Shown here in pieces: positions 41,051 to 50,693 of a stretch of 64,000 bases of DNA. Below the pieces are notes generated by a model that did no database searches, was not told the origin of the DNA, and saw only the letters and a list, made by a program, of their open reading frames with translations. Positions within the stretch are counted from its first letter, which is position 1. Every line of letters begins with the position of its first letter. The stretch lies in contig NC_085141.1 of assembly GCF_024139115.2 (NCBI RefSeq), positions 378,726,995 through 378,790,994 on the forward strand, read 5' to 3'. A program made the translations under genes and the position numbers. The stretch is from Armigeres subalbatus. Lineage: Eukaryota; Arthropoda; Insecta; Diptera; Culicidae.

Positions 41051-42859
41051 CTTGCTGATGATTGCTTGTATTGTTCTTTCCTTGTATCCGTTTATCCTCG
41101 CTGTTTCCAAGATGTGTTGTAGCTCCTTCGTTTTTCCTTCTTCGCTCAGGGGAATCGTCTGCATCCTGTGGATCATGTGATGAAAAGCTGCCATTTTGTG
41201 CTGATACGAATGATTTGATGTGTATGGGATGACTCTCATGGTGTTGGTGGGCTTCCTGTAGATTTCGAAGTCTAATGTTGCATTTGTTCCCTTGATAACC
41301 AGTAGATCCAAGAAAGGTAATTTACCTTCCTTTTCCTCCTCGTAGGTGAATTTGATGTCTTTATGCACGTTGTTTATCGCTTCCAAAATCCTGGGTAGAT
41401 CTTTCCGGTTGATAATGCTGAAAATGTCGTCCACGTATCTCCACCATTTCTCGGGTAGTACTCCTTGTTCCTCTAGGCTGTCCTCCAAATTCGCCATGAA
41501 TAATTCGCATAAAAACGGTGATAGCGGATTTCCCATAGGTGCACCCTTCGTTTGTTTGTAGAAGCTTCCACGGAATGTAAAGTAGTTCTCGTTCATACAT
41601 AATCTTGCAAGCTTGAGATACATCTTTACTTTTCCTCGCCATGCTGTATCCGTCCGTTGTTCTAGTAGCCAGTCCTCCAAAAGGTTCAAAGCATCCTTCA
41701 CTGGAACGCTTGGGAACAATGCCGCTACGTCGAATGATACCATGATGTCCTCTTCTCCGATGTTTCCTGATTCCAATATCCTCTTGGTGAACTCCTGGGT
41801 GTTCACAACTGATCTGCTGGGGAACGGCTTCGGCATACTCTGGAACTCCTTGACTAACCACTTGGCCAAGTTTTGTGTAGGGGATCCCACTGATGAAACT
41901 ATTTCTCGCATCTCTGTACCTGGCTTATGTATCTTTGGTAGTCCTTTGATCCTTGGTAACACAGGGTTCGTCATTTTAACCCGGGCTTCTCCGATGATCG
42001 TCTTGCATTCCTTTATCGTTTTATCCGTAAGTCGGATTAGTCCGGGTAGTGGGTCCACTCTCAAATGCCTGTATGGTCCTCCGTTGATTTTTGTCGTCAT
42101 CTGTTCATCGTAGTCCTCTTTGTCCATTATCACCACTGTGTTTCCTTTGTCCGCCTTCATGTAGTAAACTGGTTTCTCCTTTAACTCCTTTAAAATCCTC
42201 CTCTCGTCTTTGTTCGATGTCCCATGATGTCCTGCTTTGATGGCGTCTGCTACGATGTTTCTCACAGTATTCTGGTCCCGTTGATCAACATTTCGTGAAA
42301 TCGCTGTCTCAGTATCCACGATTATCTGCTCTAGATCCGCTTTCTGGGTTGTCGCATACCCTAACCCCTTGTTGAGGTGTGCTAATTGTTCCTCCGAAAA
42401 CTGCTGTGTCGAACGGTTAACAACGAATCCCTCGATCATTTGTACTGTGGGGTTAGTCGTTCTACCTTCCGTCGCTGATTTTCCTCGTAGAATGGTCAAT
42501 TTCTTCTTGTGCAGTCTCCTCTTCCTGTCCGCTTCACACTCTTCGGCCCGCTGTACCTTCTTTAGGAATATGTCAAAAGAATCTTGGTTCTCCTTTGCCA
42601 GCTTGAGGTGCAGGTTGTAGCACTCCAAGTTCAACCTCTCTAGCTTGGCATAGTGTCCCTTGATTGACAACTTCAACAAATCCGATTCCGCCCTCTTACT
42701 GATAGATTTTGGGATGTGAGCTCCCATCTTAATCCTATGGCTGACAGGAATCAGCCTCTCCTTTTGGCACTTCTTAAGGAAGGCCACGTCCTTAAGAATA
42801 CCTGCGATCCTCCTCTTCAAATCTATAAAAGTACTACGCTCGTTCCGCTTGGATGCCAT
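41021..42859 (-). CDS. Penelope reverse transcriptase
   Basis: An intact 612-codon frame. N-terminal region 1-230 is basic and helical; MKADKGNTVVIM lies at about 234-245, GLPKIHKP at 306-313, motif A SFDVAALFPSVP at 375-386 (catalytic-type D377), QTKGAPMGNPLSP at 436-448 (motif B), the YVDD catalytic box at 475-478, LPFLDLL at 514-520 and YRKPTNTM at 534-541. All are characteristic of Penelope-like RTs, a group related to telomerase. The start at 42,859 (MASKRNERS) is the first Met in frame after the upstream terminal repeat. The frame ends NLRKTN-stop, where the family protein would continue into the linker and GIY-YIG domain. One frameshift is the only visible lesion. Confidence 0.95.
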   Translation of the reverse strand: MASKRNERSTFIDLKRRIAGILKDVAFLKKCQKERLIPVSHRIKMGAHIPKSISKRAESDLLKLSIKGHYAKLERLNLECYNLHLKLAKENQDSFDIFLKKVQRAEECEADRKRRLHKKKLTILRGKSATEGRTTNPTVQMIEGFVVNRSTQQFSEEQLAHLNKGLGYATTQKADLEQIIVDTETAISRNVDQRDQNTVRNIVADAIKAGHHGTSNKDERRILKELKEKPVYYMKADKGNTVVIMDKEDYDEQMTTKINGGPYRHLRVDPLPGLIRLTDKTIKECKTIIGEARVKMTNPVLPRIKGLPKIHKPGTEMREIVSSVGSPTQNLAKWLVKEFQSMPKPFPSRSVVNTQEFTKRILESGNIGEEDIMVSFDVAALFPSVPVKDALNLLEDWLLEQRTDTAWRGKVKMYLKLARLCMNENYFTFRGSFYKQTKGAPMGNPLSPFLCELFMANLEDSLEEQGVLPEKWWRYVDDIFSIINRKDLPRILEAINNVHKDIKFTYEEEKEGKLPFLDLLVIKGTNATLDFEIYRKPTNTMRVIPYTSNHSYQHKMAAFHHMIHRMQTIPLSEEGKTKELQHILETARINGYKERTIQAIISKKQRNLRKTN

Positions 42860-43303
42860 TTTGATAAGAAAATTATTTTGAGCTTTTTAGTGGAATGTTT
42901 TCACCTGTCATAAGACGAGTTTAGACAATCCCATTGAATTCCACCACTTAATTGTATCTTGACAGATACGTATTTCGACCTCAAAGGTAAGGCCGTCATG
43001 TATATCAGGAAAATCATTCAATTACGACATCAAACATTAAAATTTTAAGAAATGTCTCTTCCCCGTGGAAACTTGATGTTGCTGAGAGCTTGGAAATCTA
43101 CCGACAGGTACAAACGCGGTTGTTGAATAAAGATCAAGGAAATGGTAGCTCCTGGCTCTTCAAGTTTATACCTAAGTATAAGCGCATCAAGCGAGTAGAA
43201 ATAAGCACCGTAGTAAGATAAGTACCTAGATAAATTATTATACCTACGCATAGTATAAATAGTGTAAGCTGCGATCATTTTCTTCAAGTCGAGTCAAGTA
43301 CGA

Positions 43304-43349
43304 GACACTGAAGACGGCCTTACCTTTGAGGTCGAAATACGTATCTGTC
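43304..43349 (+). ncRNA. hammerhead-like ribozyme in inverted Penelope terminus
   Basis: GACA (43,304-43,307), CTGAAGA (43,308-43,314), GGCC/GGTC stem II, GAAA at 43,333-43,336, TATC with predicted cleavage after 43,345, then TGTC. Same sequence as the minus-strand motif at 40,320-40,365. Confidence 0.55.
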
Positions 43350-43900
43350 AAGATACAATTAAGTGGTGGAATTCAATGGGATTGTCTAAACTCGTCTTAT
43401 GACAGGTGAAAACTCCCATTCAAAAATTTTTTCAAGAAAAACAGTGATATCTCTGCAATCCACCAATGGATTTGCTTGGTTATGTAACCAAAACGTGCAT
43501 TTTTGTATGCTCTATAACTTTGTAGAAGACGTCAATTCGATAAAAATTAAAACTAAAAAGTTACAATCAAAATATTATTTTTTTGGGACACCCTAACATA
43601 ATTATTTAAAATTATCATAACAAATGATACAAACGACGTACAACAATGGTTTCTTCAGCAAAGTGCCTCAAAATTAAATACGGAACAACTTTCTAGAACA
43701 TCGTACAATGCTAAAATTAGAAATATAGAAGTTAAAAATTTTATCTCAAAATGTAGTGGGGCCACCCTATTGCAAAAAGCTTCAAAATAAAGCTTAAATA
43801 ATAAGCTTTGACTTTGTTGAAGACACTTTGATCCTAAAATATTATCATTATGGTGAAAATAATTTATTCCTCCTAATTTTACGACGTGGCCCAATGTGCA

Positions 43901-44099
43901 GTGGTCATAGCCCTTCGAGAAACCCATCGGACCACATCTGGCGTTATGGATCGCAACCTTGGCGGGAGGTATTGGTGGTCCGCAGTAGGAGGACAAAATG
44001 TGTATCAGTCTGTAGCGATCGGCATCCTGGACTTGGGCCGGCTGCTCTGGTCAACTAATAGTGACACTAGAGGTAGCGACCACGGATCAACACCAATCA
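43901..44099. other. unassigned spacer
   Basis: No recognised feature between the foldback end and the SINE. Short frames lack known motifs. Confidence 0.3.
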
Positions 44100-44335
44100 A
44101 CATCTCGTGTAGGCCCCGCAGCTTATTGGCATTACATCCCCACATTGGGACAGAGCCGCCTCGCAGCTTAGTGTTCACTAAGCACTTCCACAGTTATTAA
44201 CTGCGAGGTTTCTAAGCCAGGTTACCATTTTTGCATTCGTAAATCATGAGGCTAGCACGATGAGCCACCCAGCCACCCTCAGCATGGTCTTGCTTTGTAG
44301 CCGCGCGTCTTACCGCACGTCTAAGGAGGGCCCCG
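44100..44335 (-). mobile_element. tRNA-derived SINE
   Basis: The minus strand begins GGGGCCCTCCTTAGACGTGC, GGTAAGACGCGCGGC (tRNA-like 5' half with a box A-type segment) and CATGCTGAGGGTGGCTGG. It then passes directly into the body (GAATGCAAAAATGGTAACC, TTAGAAACCTCGCAG, AAGCTGCGAGGCGGC). The usual box B and following tRNA part appear deleted at the junction near 44,262. A diverged body fragment is at 7,950-8,045. Confidence 0.55.
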
Positions 44336-44789
44336 TAAAATTATGGAGGTTAGGCGATAAAAGTGTCAAATATCAGATAGGAAGGCTGGAAAACCGAAAT
44401 TTTCCACATTTTAACGAAGCATCTAACATTTCGGCGAGGCAAAACGCCCTAGGGCAACTAACCTACAACGTACTATGCGTCTCCACGCTCTATCCATACT
44501 AGAATGCTGATTCGTCGACGCGTGGCGCGTTGTTCCCTTATAGCTACCAGCAAGAAGGCGTTTTGCCTCATGAGTTTTCCGGCAACGAAATATCACCAAT
44601 TTTTTAAATGTGAATATTATGAATTTGATTGAGATTTTCTACTATTTTTAGATGGCATCAGCTAGCTCTATTGTTTAACTGTTGCATGAGGTAAAAATAC
44701 CCATAAAAATCGTTACAGCAAATACTTTAAAGCAGTCTTTGCTTAGCTAGGGCATATTGCCCCTCCTTCCCCTACGATTGAAACAGAAA
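44336..44789. other. spacer with a 134-bp inverted-repeat MITE
   Basis: GAGGCAAAACGCC (44,436-44,448) is exactly inverted at 44,557-44,569 (GGCGTTTTGCCTC), defining a small element of about 134 bp. The rest is unassigned. Confidence 0.5.
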
Positions 44790-45628
44790 GTCGCCAGGAA
44801 ACGATTGCCGTAAAGTAATTAGAAAGGCAAAAGAGAAGTTCCTAGATGGGATCAATGGGAGACAGTCGACGACAAAACTATGGAGAAGAAAATATTGTTT
44901 CCAAGGAAAAAGAAGAGCGCAGGGAATCACTCCACTAAAAATCAATGGAACAGTTCATCGAGACCCGGTCATCGTGAAAAACGCCCTAGCAGACCACTTT
45001 GGCACACATTCTGCCTATCAACAATATCCTGAATCGTTTAAGAAAAATAACACCCATAACACGTTGATATCAACGCCTTTCAATTCCCCCGGATAACAAC
45101 GCAAGATTATCCCTCGCTGAACTCAACTTTGTCTCAAAAAAAAAAAGGAAAGTCCGCAGGTCCAGGCCGAATGGAGTCTAGTGGTCCCTATTCCTAAAGA
45201 TCAAGGCTCCGTATGTGACGCAGGAAATTACAGACCTATTGCTCTCACCAATGTCACCTCTAAAGTGATGGAACGCATAGTTAACAGAAGGCTAGTAGAC
45301 ATCCTAGAAAACCCGGGCCGTCTCGACAACAGACAACATGCCTTTCGAGTCGGCTTGGTTCGAGCCGCGGCACCGGCACCTACTTTGCCTCACTCGTGAA
45401 ATTTCTCGAAGATGCAAGGAGTCATTGGGAATTAACCGCAGCATGTTACAATATGTTGAAAATTTTCTGTCCAACAAATCCTCCCATGGTAACCATAATA
45501 GGGGTAGCCATGAGTCCAAATCCGTGATAGAAGAAACCGGAGAACCTCACGGCTCGGAAATAGTCGTCACCCTTTTTTTGACAGCAATGGAAGATGTTTT
45601 TATCAGTCTGCCAAAAGGCGTATTTATT

Positions 45629-45649
45629 CTAGTATATGCTGACGATATA
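45629..45649 (+). repeat. 21-bp target duplication, left copy
   Basis: A 21-bp sequence beginning CTAGTATATGCTGACGATAT, identical to 46,255-46,275. It spans the LINE codons for the YADD box. Confidence 0.85.
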
Positions 45650-46254
45650 GAGTTCAGTGCGAGATTTCTCTTGTTTCGGACAGCAGAACGATGGCGCGAT
45701 CGGCCGAAATATTGTGTTCTGCTTTGCGCGGCCGGTAATAAAAATCAGTTCAGTGCGAGATTTCTCTTGTTTCGGATAGCAGAACGATCGCGCGATCGGC
45801 CGAAATATTGTGTTCTGCACTGCGTGCCCGGTAGGCCGGTAGATAGTTTGTTCTACTTTTCGCGCCCGATTCATGGCTAGGTAAAATCACTGTGTATAAA
45901 GAATGGCACGGTCGTATCGCTTATCAGAGTGAATCCAGATCCAACGATGCCTACCAATTAACTGATAATCCTTCCTGTGGTTTTTGTGGAGACGCAGAGG
46001 TAAACACGGTCTTCAAATAGCAAAAACCACCTACTAATATTCCTTCCTTCTTCCTAACTGACTACAAGGACGTGGCCGGCGCCGTTATTGATCATTTGAA
46101 TTTTAGAGTCACTGAAACTTGCACACTGAGAATGCTTGAACAATCCCAGTCAATCATTCAGTTGATTCTTTGTGCAATTTCACTGATTCTGGTCAATCAC
46201 GGAGTAGCAACCACAGATATGTGTAGTCAGTCAAAGCTAGCTAAGCTAAGCTAG
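45650..46254 (+). mobile_element. 605-bp retroposed insertion
   Basis: It sits between perfect 21-bp direct repeats, a length typical of LINE-mediated insertion. The 5' part has two tandem copies of an about 98-bp unit (AGTTCAGTGCGAGATTTCTC... at 45,651 and 45,749) resembling repeated promoter monomers. The 3' end is a short AAGCTAGCTAAGCTAAG tail. No long ORF. It may be a SINE or a 5'- and internally shortened LINE; I cannot name the family. Confidence 0.7.
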
Positions 46255-46275
46255 CTAGTATATGCTGACGATATA
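46255..46275 (+). repeat. 21-bp target duplication, right copy
   Basis: Identical partner of 45,629-45,649. The interrupted RT frame continues from here. Confidence 0.85.
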
Positions 46276-46540
46276 CTTTTAATCGCCACTGGAAAGCTCC
46301 TGAAGTCAACCCGCAAAAAGCAACAAACAGCCGTAAATCACGTCGCAAAATGGGCTTAAGCTGCCAGGTACCAAGTATCGAGAAGTGCATTAGAACGCAC
46401 ATTTGTTATGTCAACTATCGTCCCCCCGCCAACCCTATTACTATCGAGAACTCAGCCATTCTCACTCGGAAAACCATGAAAATCCTCGGAATTACCCTTG
46501 ATAGGAAATTAGCCTTATTTTTGTCAAGATTCTTGAAAAC

Positions 46541-47109
46541 TTGGATTTTTTTAAATAAAAAAAAAATTCTAGAAACTACTGCGATGTATTCAAATGAACG
46601 TAAATAAATGTGAATTGATGGGAATAACTAAATGTATTTCCCTAAAGTGCAATTTTGACCTTTCTTATGTGCTTTTCTAGTTAAATAATGTAATATACGA
46701 GAAAGGCACTATCATCGCCAGGTGGATTATTGTGTTTTTTTTTTAAATGTTACAATAGCTCATAATGAAGTGGTACTATGTGGGTTCTGTTTGGATGGTA
46801 CTTGCATCATACTAAGCTGCCGTAATCGAAAAAAAATTGACATTGCGCCATTTTTCAAATTAATAAGTTTGTTAACGATGAGTACTCATCGAGCACTTTA
46901 ACGAAACAAAACGATGTTTTGTAATTCAGGGGGCGAATCAAATATATCCTCCACTACTTTTTGAAATTTCGTGCCTTCAGGGAAACACACGTCCGTCGGC
47001 TACAAAATTGTTTCAAAACTGACTCATTCGTACTAGTGCTCCTTACAAACACGCTCAAGTTGAAATACCCAATTAGGCCCAATTAGAGTAACATTCGAAA
47101 ATAGCCACC
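46541..47109. other. unassigned, with a dispersed-repeat fragment
   Basis: 46,650-46,740 (TTTTGACCTTTCTTATGTGC ... GAGAAAGGCACTATCATC) resembles 21,235-21,310, probably a shared MITE end. The rest is unassigned. Confidence 0.35.
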
Positions 47110-47344
47110 TTTTTATTTGTTTCATATCATACATTACATTATCTACATTCACCTTCTCCTCTACTCTTATTGTCAAATGAGTAGATAATTATTCTACACT
47201 TTCTAATCTCTTTATTTTTGTTTTTAAATTTACGCATTCCAACTCTAGTTTAACTAACATGTGCTGTTTTTGGCCATGCTTCCATAGGTCGGGTTTTCCA
47301 GGCTAATAAAATTCTTTCTGATTGTAGGAGATTGCGACTGGTAG

Positions 47345-47927
47345 AATGGATATTTTGACGTTGGCTTTCTCAGTATAATTTAATTAAGACGGCTAGTTTG
47401 GCATAGCCCGACGTTTCGGCCCCGTGTATTGGACCTTTTTCAAGGGATAAGCTGTCGGCCGACTCTCGTTACATACGGAATGAATGTCTTAACTGGGTAG
47501 TTGGAGCTTCTTGTAGTTGCACTACACATTTGATATTAAAAATTAATTAGAAGACAATATTCACTACACATAGACAAAACGCATACACAACTTGACGGTG
47601 CTAAATGGTAGGTTTAAAAATTGAAGTTTGAATTGAAGAATTGAGTGTCTTCAATTTTTAAACCTACCATTTAGTACCGTCAAGTTGTGTATGCGTTTTG
47701 TCTATGTGCAGTGAATATTGTCTTCTAATTAATTTTTAATATCAAATGTGTAATGCAACTACAAGAAGCTCCAACTACCCAGTTAAGACATTCATTCCGT
47801 ATGTAACGAGAGTCGGCCGACAGCTTATCCCTTGAAAAAGATCCAATACACGGGACCGAAACGTCGGGCTATGCCAAACTAGCCGTCTTAATTAAATTAG
47901 ACTGTGAAAGCCAACGTCAAAATAAAA
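47345..47927. mobile_element. 583-bp palindrome with Penelope-like ends
   Basis: Arms of about 275 bp meet near 47,640 (GAAGTTTGAATTGAAG spacer) and are nearly perfect inverses. Each arm carries a CCGAAACGTCGGGC / GCCCGACGTTTCGG segment next to CTTGAAAAAG(A/G)TCC..GGACC, a pattern resembling decayed hammerhead-bearing termini of Penelope-like elements. No ORF. Confidence 0.65.
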
Positions 47928-48095
47928 TTCTTTCTGTATCAAATCAGAAAAAATAACAATGATACTGTTTTACATTAATTTACATTTTCTAACTCTCGAC
48001 AACGAACAGCTAACGATTTTTTCTATGCCTTCATGGGTGGAGTTTTCCATGTTCAAAACAATTTTCCAGCATCAAACTAGCAAACAATGAACAAC

Positions 48096-48237
48096 CCAGT
48101 CAACACAAAATCGTATATTATGCAACATAAGATACTAAAGTGGAGGCGATATACGTACATGTTGTATGGGGAAGTACCTATATTGCCTCCACTTTAGCAG
48201 CTTATACGGCATTATATACGATCTTGTGTTGACTAGG
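48096..48237. mobile_element. 142-bp foldback MITE
   Basis: CCAGTCAACACAAAATCGTA ... TACTAAAGTGGAGGCGATAT is mirrored by TATTGCCTCCACTTTAGCAG ... TACGATCTTGTGTTGACTAG. The arms are about 60 bp. Confidence 0.75.
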
Positions 48238-48384
48238 AAACCTCTTTGTACACAAATTTAAAACATCTAACTTTCAATAAAGAACAGCAGCTAATTTCTA
48301 TTACGCTTCCATTAGTCGAGTTTTCTAAGCTCATTAAATCCTTTCAGCATCAAAATCAGAAAATATCGAATTTTGTTGAATACT

Positions 48385-48905
48385 ATAATATAACTCTGCT
48401 CGTCGTGGTCAACCTCGGATTGACGCATGATTTCAATACCTCTTATGAATCCGTATCTTTCGATTTCCGCAAAGCCGACCATCATAACATCACTGAGCTA
48501 CTGTCTTCCATCGATTGACGTAACATTCTGGACCTAGAAGATGTGAATATCGGAGCGCAAACTTTTTGCAATATCTTGGCGTACGTCATTGATCAACACG
48601 TTCCAAAGAAAGTTTGTCGTAAGATAGTTAATCCTCCATGGTACTCCAGCTCGCTGCGACGGTTGAAAACTACTAAAAAAGCTGCTTTACGGCAGTTTTC
48701 CAAGCATCGTTCAGTCTCACTGCGCAACCATTATGTTAGGCTGAATTATGAGTACAAGCGAGCCAGTATGGAGTGTTACTCTCGATATCAGCTTAATATT
48801 CAACGCAACCTCAAATCGCATCCTAAACGCTTCTGGAAATACGTCAACGAGCAACGCAAGGAATCTGGATTACCTTCCTCCATGACGCTCAATGACAACC
48901 AGTCT
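48385..48905 (+). pseudogene. Jockey-type LINE ORF2, 5' piece
   Basis: NTSYESVSFDFRKADHHNIT, then (after one stop) an about 120-codon frame with VIDQHVPKKVCRKIVNPPWY, KRASMECYSRYQLNIQ and HPKRFWKYVNEQRKESGLPS. This is the segment between endonuclease and reverse transcriptase in Jockey/CR1-group ORF2 proteins. The element is 5'-truncated just upstream, losing the endonuclease core. The same reading frame resumes at 50,694 after an insertion. Confidence 0.8.
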
Positions 48906-49145
48906 TCACGAAAACATGAACCCCGTTTAAACATGTGCAGTTTTCCCGTGTGCAAGTTCGCACTCAAACATGCTTACTAGATCCAAACCGAGTTCATCAT
49001 AAACCGAACCAAAATCGCACCCGGTTTGAACACGAGTGTGCGCCCAAATTCAAACATACGGGTTTGAACATGGAAGTTTAAACATCAGTTTACACACAGC
49101 ATGGTGTTCATCTGTTCATATTGGTCAAGTGGTTTCTCTCATTGA

Positions 49146-49220
49146 GTAGCGGTGATGGCCTAGTGGTAACTCGTTTGGCGTTCACTAAGGGCACTAGTGT
49201 TTAAATCCTTGTCTTTGGCT
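49146..49220 (+). mobile_element. tRNA-like SINE head
   Basis: TGGCCTAGTGGTAA is an exact Pol III box A match (TRGCNNAGYNGG), and AGTGTTTAAATCC is a box B-like element about 45 nt downstream. It does not fold as a complete tRNA, so it is a SINE or tRNA relic. Confidence 0.45.
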
Positions 49221-49795
49221 TTTTTTCTGAATGGCCCATGAATAGTTTTAGTTTTATAAATGCCACTTTTTACACCTTGTCAGGTGGTTTGCACTTAGTC
49301 CGATATCTCAATATTACAATAATTTGTTTACTCAACATTTTGCATACAATCTTCAGATATTTTTTTTAATGTTCATAACAACTGAATATTATGTGCATTT
49401 TCCCGGTAAGACAACCGGCAGCCTCCAATGTAATGATTATTTAAAGTGTCCTTGCGTTTATGTTCTAAACGAGGTAAAATACATAAGTCTTTGTTCGTCT
49501 GTCTAAAATGTAGCCCCTAATTATTTTATATCCGTTACATATGCAAGCATGCATTTTGTTTTGTTAGATACGATGCGATTTGCATATCGTGAATAAAATA
49601 TAGATGTTGATTCCAAAAAGTTCTAAGAAATACTTTTAGTGGGGGAGGGAGATTGTTAACCAAAAATTCAAATTGATAGAAATTTTAAAAGATAGTAGGG
49701 GGTCTGTTCATAATGTATTCTGTATTGCTATGTATAAATAATACGCCGATGACATTATGCAATACAAAGAAAATTCACAAACGATGGAGCTCCAG

Positions 49796-49902
49796 CCCAA
49801 GTAGCACATTTTGAACAAATTTGGTTGCAGCAACTTAAATGTGACCAAATTCAGTCACATATAAGTTGCAGCAAATAAGTTATGACATGTGTGCTACTCG
49901 GG
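49796..49902. mobile_element. 107-bp MITE
   Basis: CCCAAGTAGCACAT at the left and ATGTGTGCTACTCGGG at the right are near-perfect inverses. The interior contains the further inverted pair GTTGCAGCAACTT / AAGTTGCAGC. Confidence 0.7.
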
Positions 49903-50283
49903 AGGTCAGAAATGAGCCCACAAATCCTTAAACATAAAAGTCTTATAAACTACATGGATCTCATAAAAGATAAAATCTCCAATTATGACAATCTAAAAAA
50001 TTACGAAACTGGAATTAAAGCCCCGTTGATCATAAGGTTGTTCAAAAAGGTCGAAAACCCTCTCCCTGGAATAAAGAAATCTCTATGCATCCCAGAACTT
50101 CGCTTCAGATTCTCGGTATATTTATCAAGTACTACCGCAAAGTAAGTAGAATGAATTATCCCCTTATAAACGTGTCAGATCTTAACCCAAAATTTTAGAA
50201 ATATGAACTAATCAGTTTTTGGTGGTTGCAAAAATCCTAAGAAGAATTGCTTTCAGAACCTCGAAAATGGAACAAAAAGTTCC

Positions 50284-50352
50284 GCTCAGAGCAGATTCGA
50301 ACCTAAGACGTCCTGAATGAAAGGCCTGAATCAAGACCGCACCTCTATACAC
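50284..50352 (-). mobile_element. tRNA-like relic
   Basis: The minus strand reads CTTAGGTTCGAATCTGC (box B match) preceded by CGGTCTTGATTCAGGCC. It lacks a closing acceptor stem. Probably a SINE fragment inside the 1.8-kb insertion. Confidence 0.35.
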
Positions 50353-50693
50353 GCTTCGTTATGCAAGTGCGAAAAATGTGCACAACATGTTTAAATTTTT
50401 CAATCATACCTTCACTGAAGTTTGGTTAAATTCAGGTTAAATTCTCTTATTCGAGATATGAATAACAAGGCTGGGAAACGTGAAGAATCAACAATAGTTT
50501 CCCTAGCAACCCGTTCATTTACCCAAGCGTAGCATTCTCGTGTGCAAGCGCACATGTTTGAACCCAAGTTTAAACTCGATGTTTGAACATTGTAGGTACA
50601 TTGCGCCTGGGTGTATCGGAGTTCAGGCTCGTGTTCAGATTGCTATGTGCAAGTTCAAACAAACTTAGGTGAACATCTCACACATGTTGCACC

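Larger units (their letters stand above)
40261..43410 (-). mobile_element. Penelope-like retroelement, nearly complete
   Basis: It contains, on the minus strand, a 612-codon reverse transcriptase and a GIY-YIG endonuclease frame. Ends: CACCTGTCATAAGACGAG at 40,261 and its inverse at 43,391-43,408. The terminal 411 bp at 42,998-43,408 are an inverted copy of 40,261-40,672. In addition, 42,902-42,997 is a direct copy of 40,261-40,356. This mixture of a full-length copy and an inverted truncated copy is typical of Penelope. Near identity of the repeats points to a recent insertion. Confidence 0.93.
38205..43900. mobile_element. 2.5-kb foldback element interrupted by Penelope
   Basis: The left arm 38,205-39,535 is an imperfect inverse copy of the right arm, which is split into 39,697-40,260 and 43,411-43,900. 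Shared landmarks include GGGCCACGTCGT(G/A)AAATTAG (38,209 / about 43,885), TTCTAGAAGTGTTATAAAACC (38,840 / 40,257) and the two TAGGGTGGT motifs (39,207 and 39,273; inverse near 39,955 and 40,020). The loop is about 39,536-39,696. Roughly 150 bp of the left arm (38,695-38,838) have no partner at the Penelope insertion point. Confidence 0.8.
44790..46540 (+). pseudogene. I-type LINE reverse transcriptase, broken
   Basis: Fragments in order: RKAKEKFLDGINGRQSTTKL and LKINGTVHRDPVIVKNALAD (pre-RT, 44,820-45,000); IPKDQGSVCDAGNYRPIALT with SKVMERIVNRRL (45,186-45,300), the fingers region of I-group RTs; then VTLFLTAMEDVF and LVYADDI (45,570-45,650), the catalytic YADD box. The frame is interrupted at the YADD codons by a 605-bp insertion and resumes at 46,255 with a duplicated YADDILLIATGK, then KTMKILGITLDRKL. 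Palm motif A is lost, probably by deletion near 45,400. Multiple frameshifts; non-functional. Confidence 0.8.
48906..50692. mobile_element. 1.8-kb insertion splitting the LINE
   Basis: Both ends are rich in direct and inverted copies of GTTTGAAC / GTTCAAAC / GTTTAAAC (for example 48,918-49,095 and 50,545-50,690), as in foldback-like elements. The flanking LINE codons join up when it is removed (DNQSSRK + TDDNTG). A possible short target duplication GAA(A/G)AC is seen at the junctions. The interior holds a SINE head, a MITE and a second tRNA-like region, but no transposase. Confidence 0.65.

Noticed and set aside
35880..46540. One single I-type LINE split by foldback, Penelope, SINE and retroposon
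   Set aside because: ORF1 at 36.7-37.9 kb and RT at 44.8-46.5 kb are in the right order and orientation. However, the whole endonuclease region is missing and no shared junction was seen, so they are listed as separate fragments.
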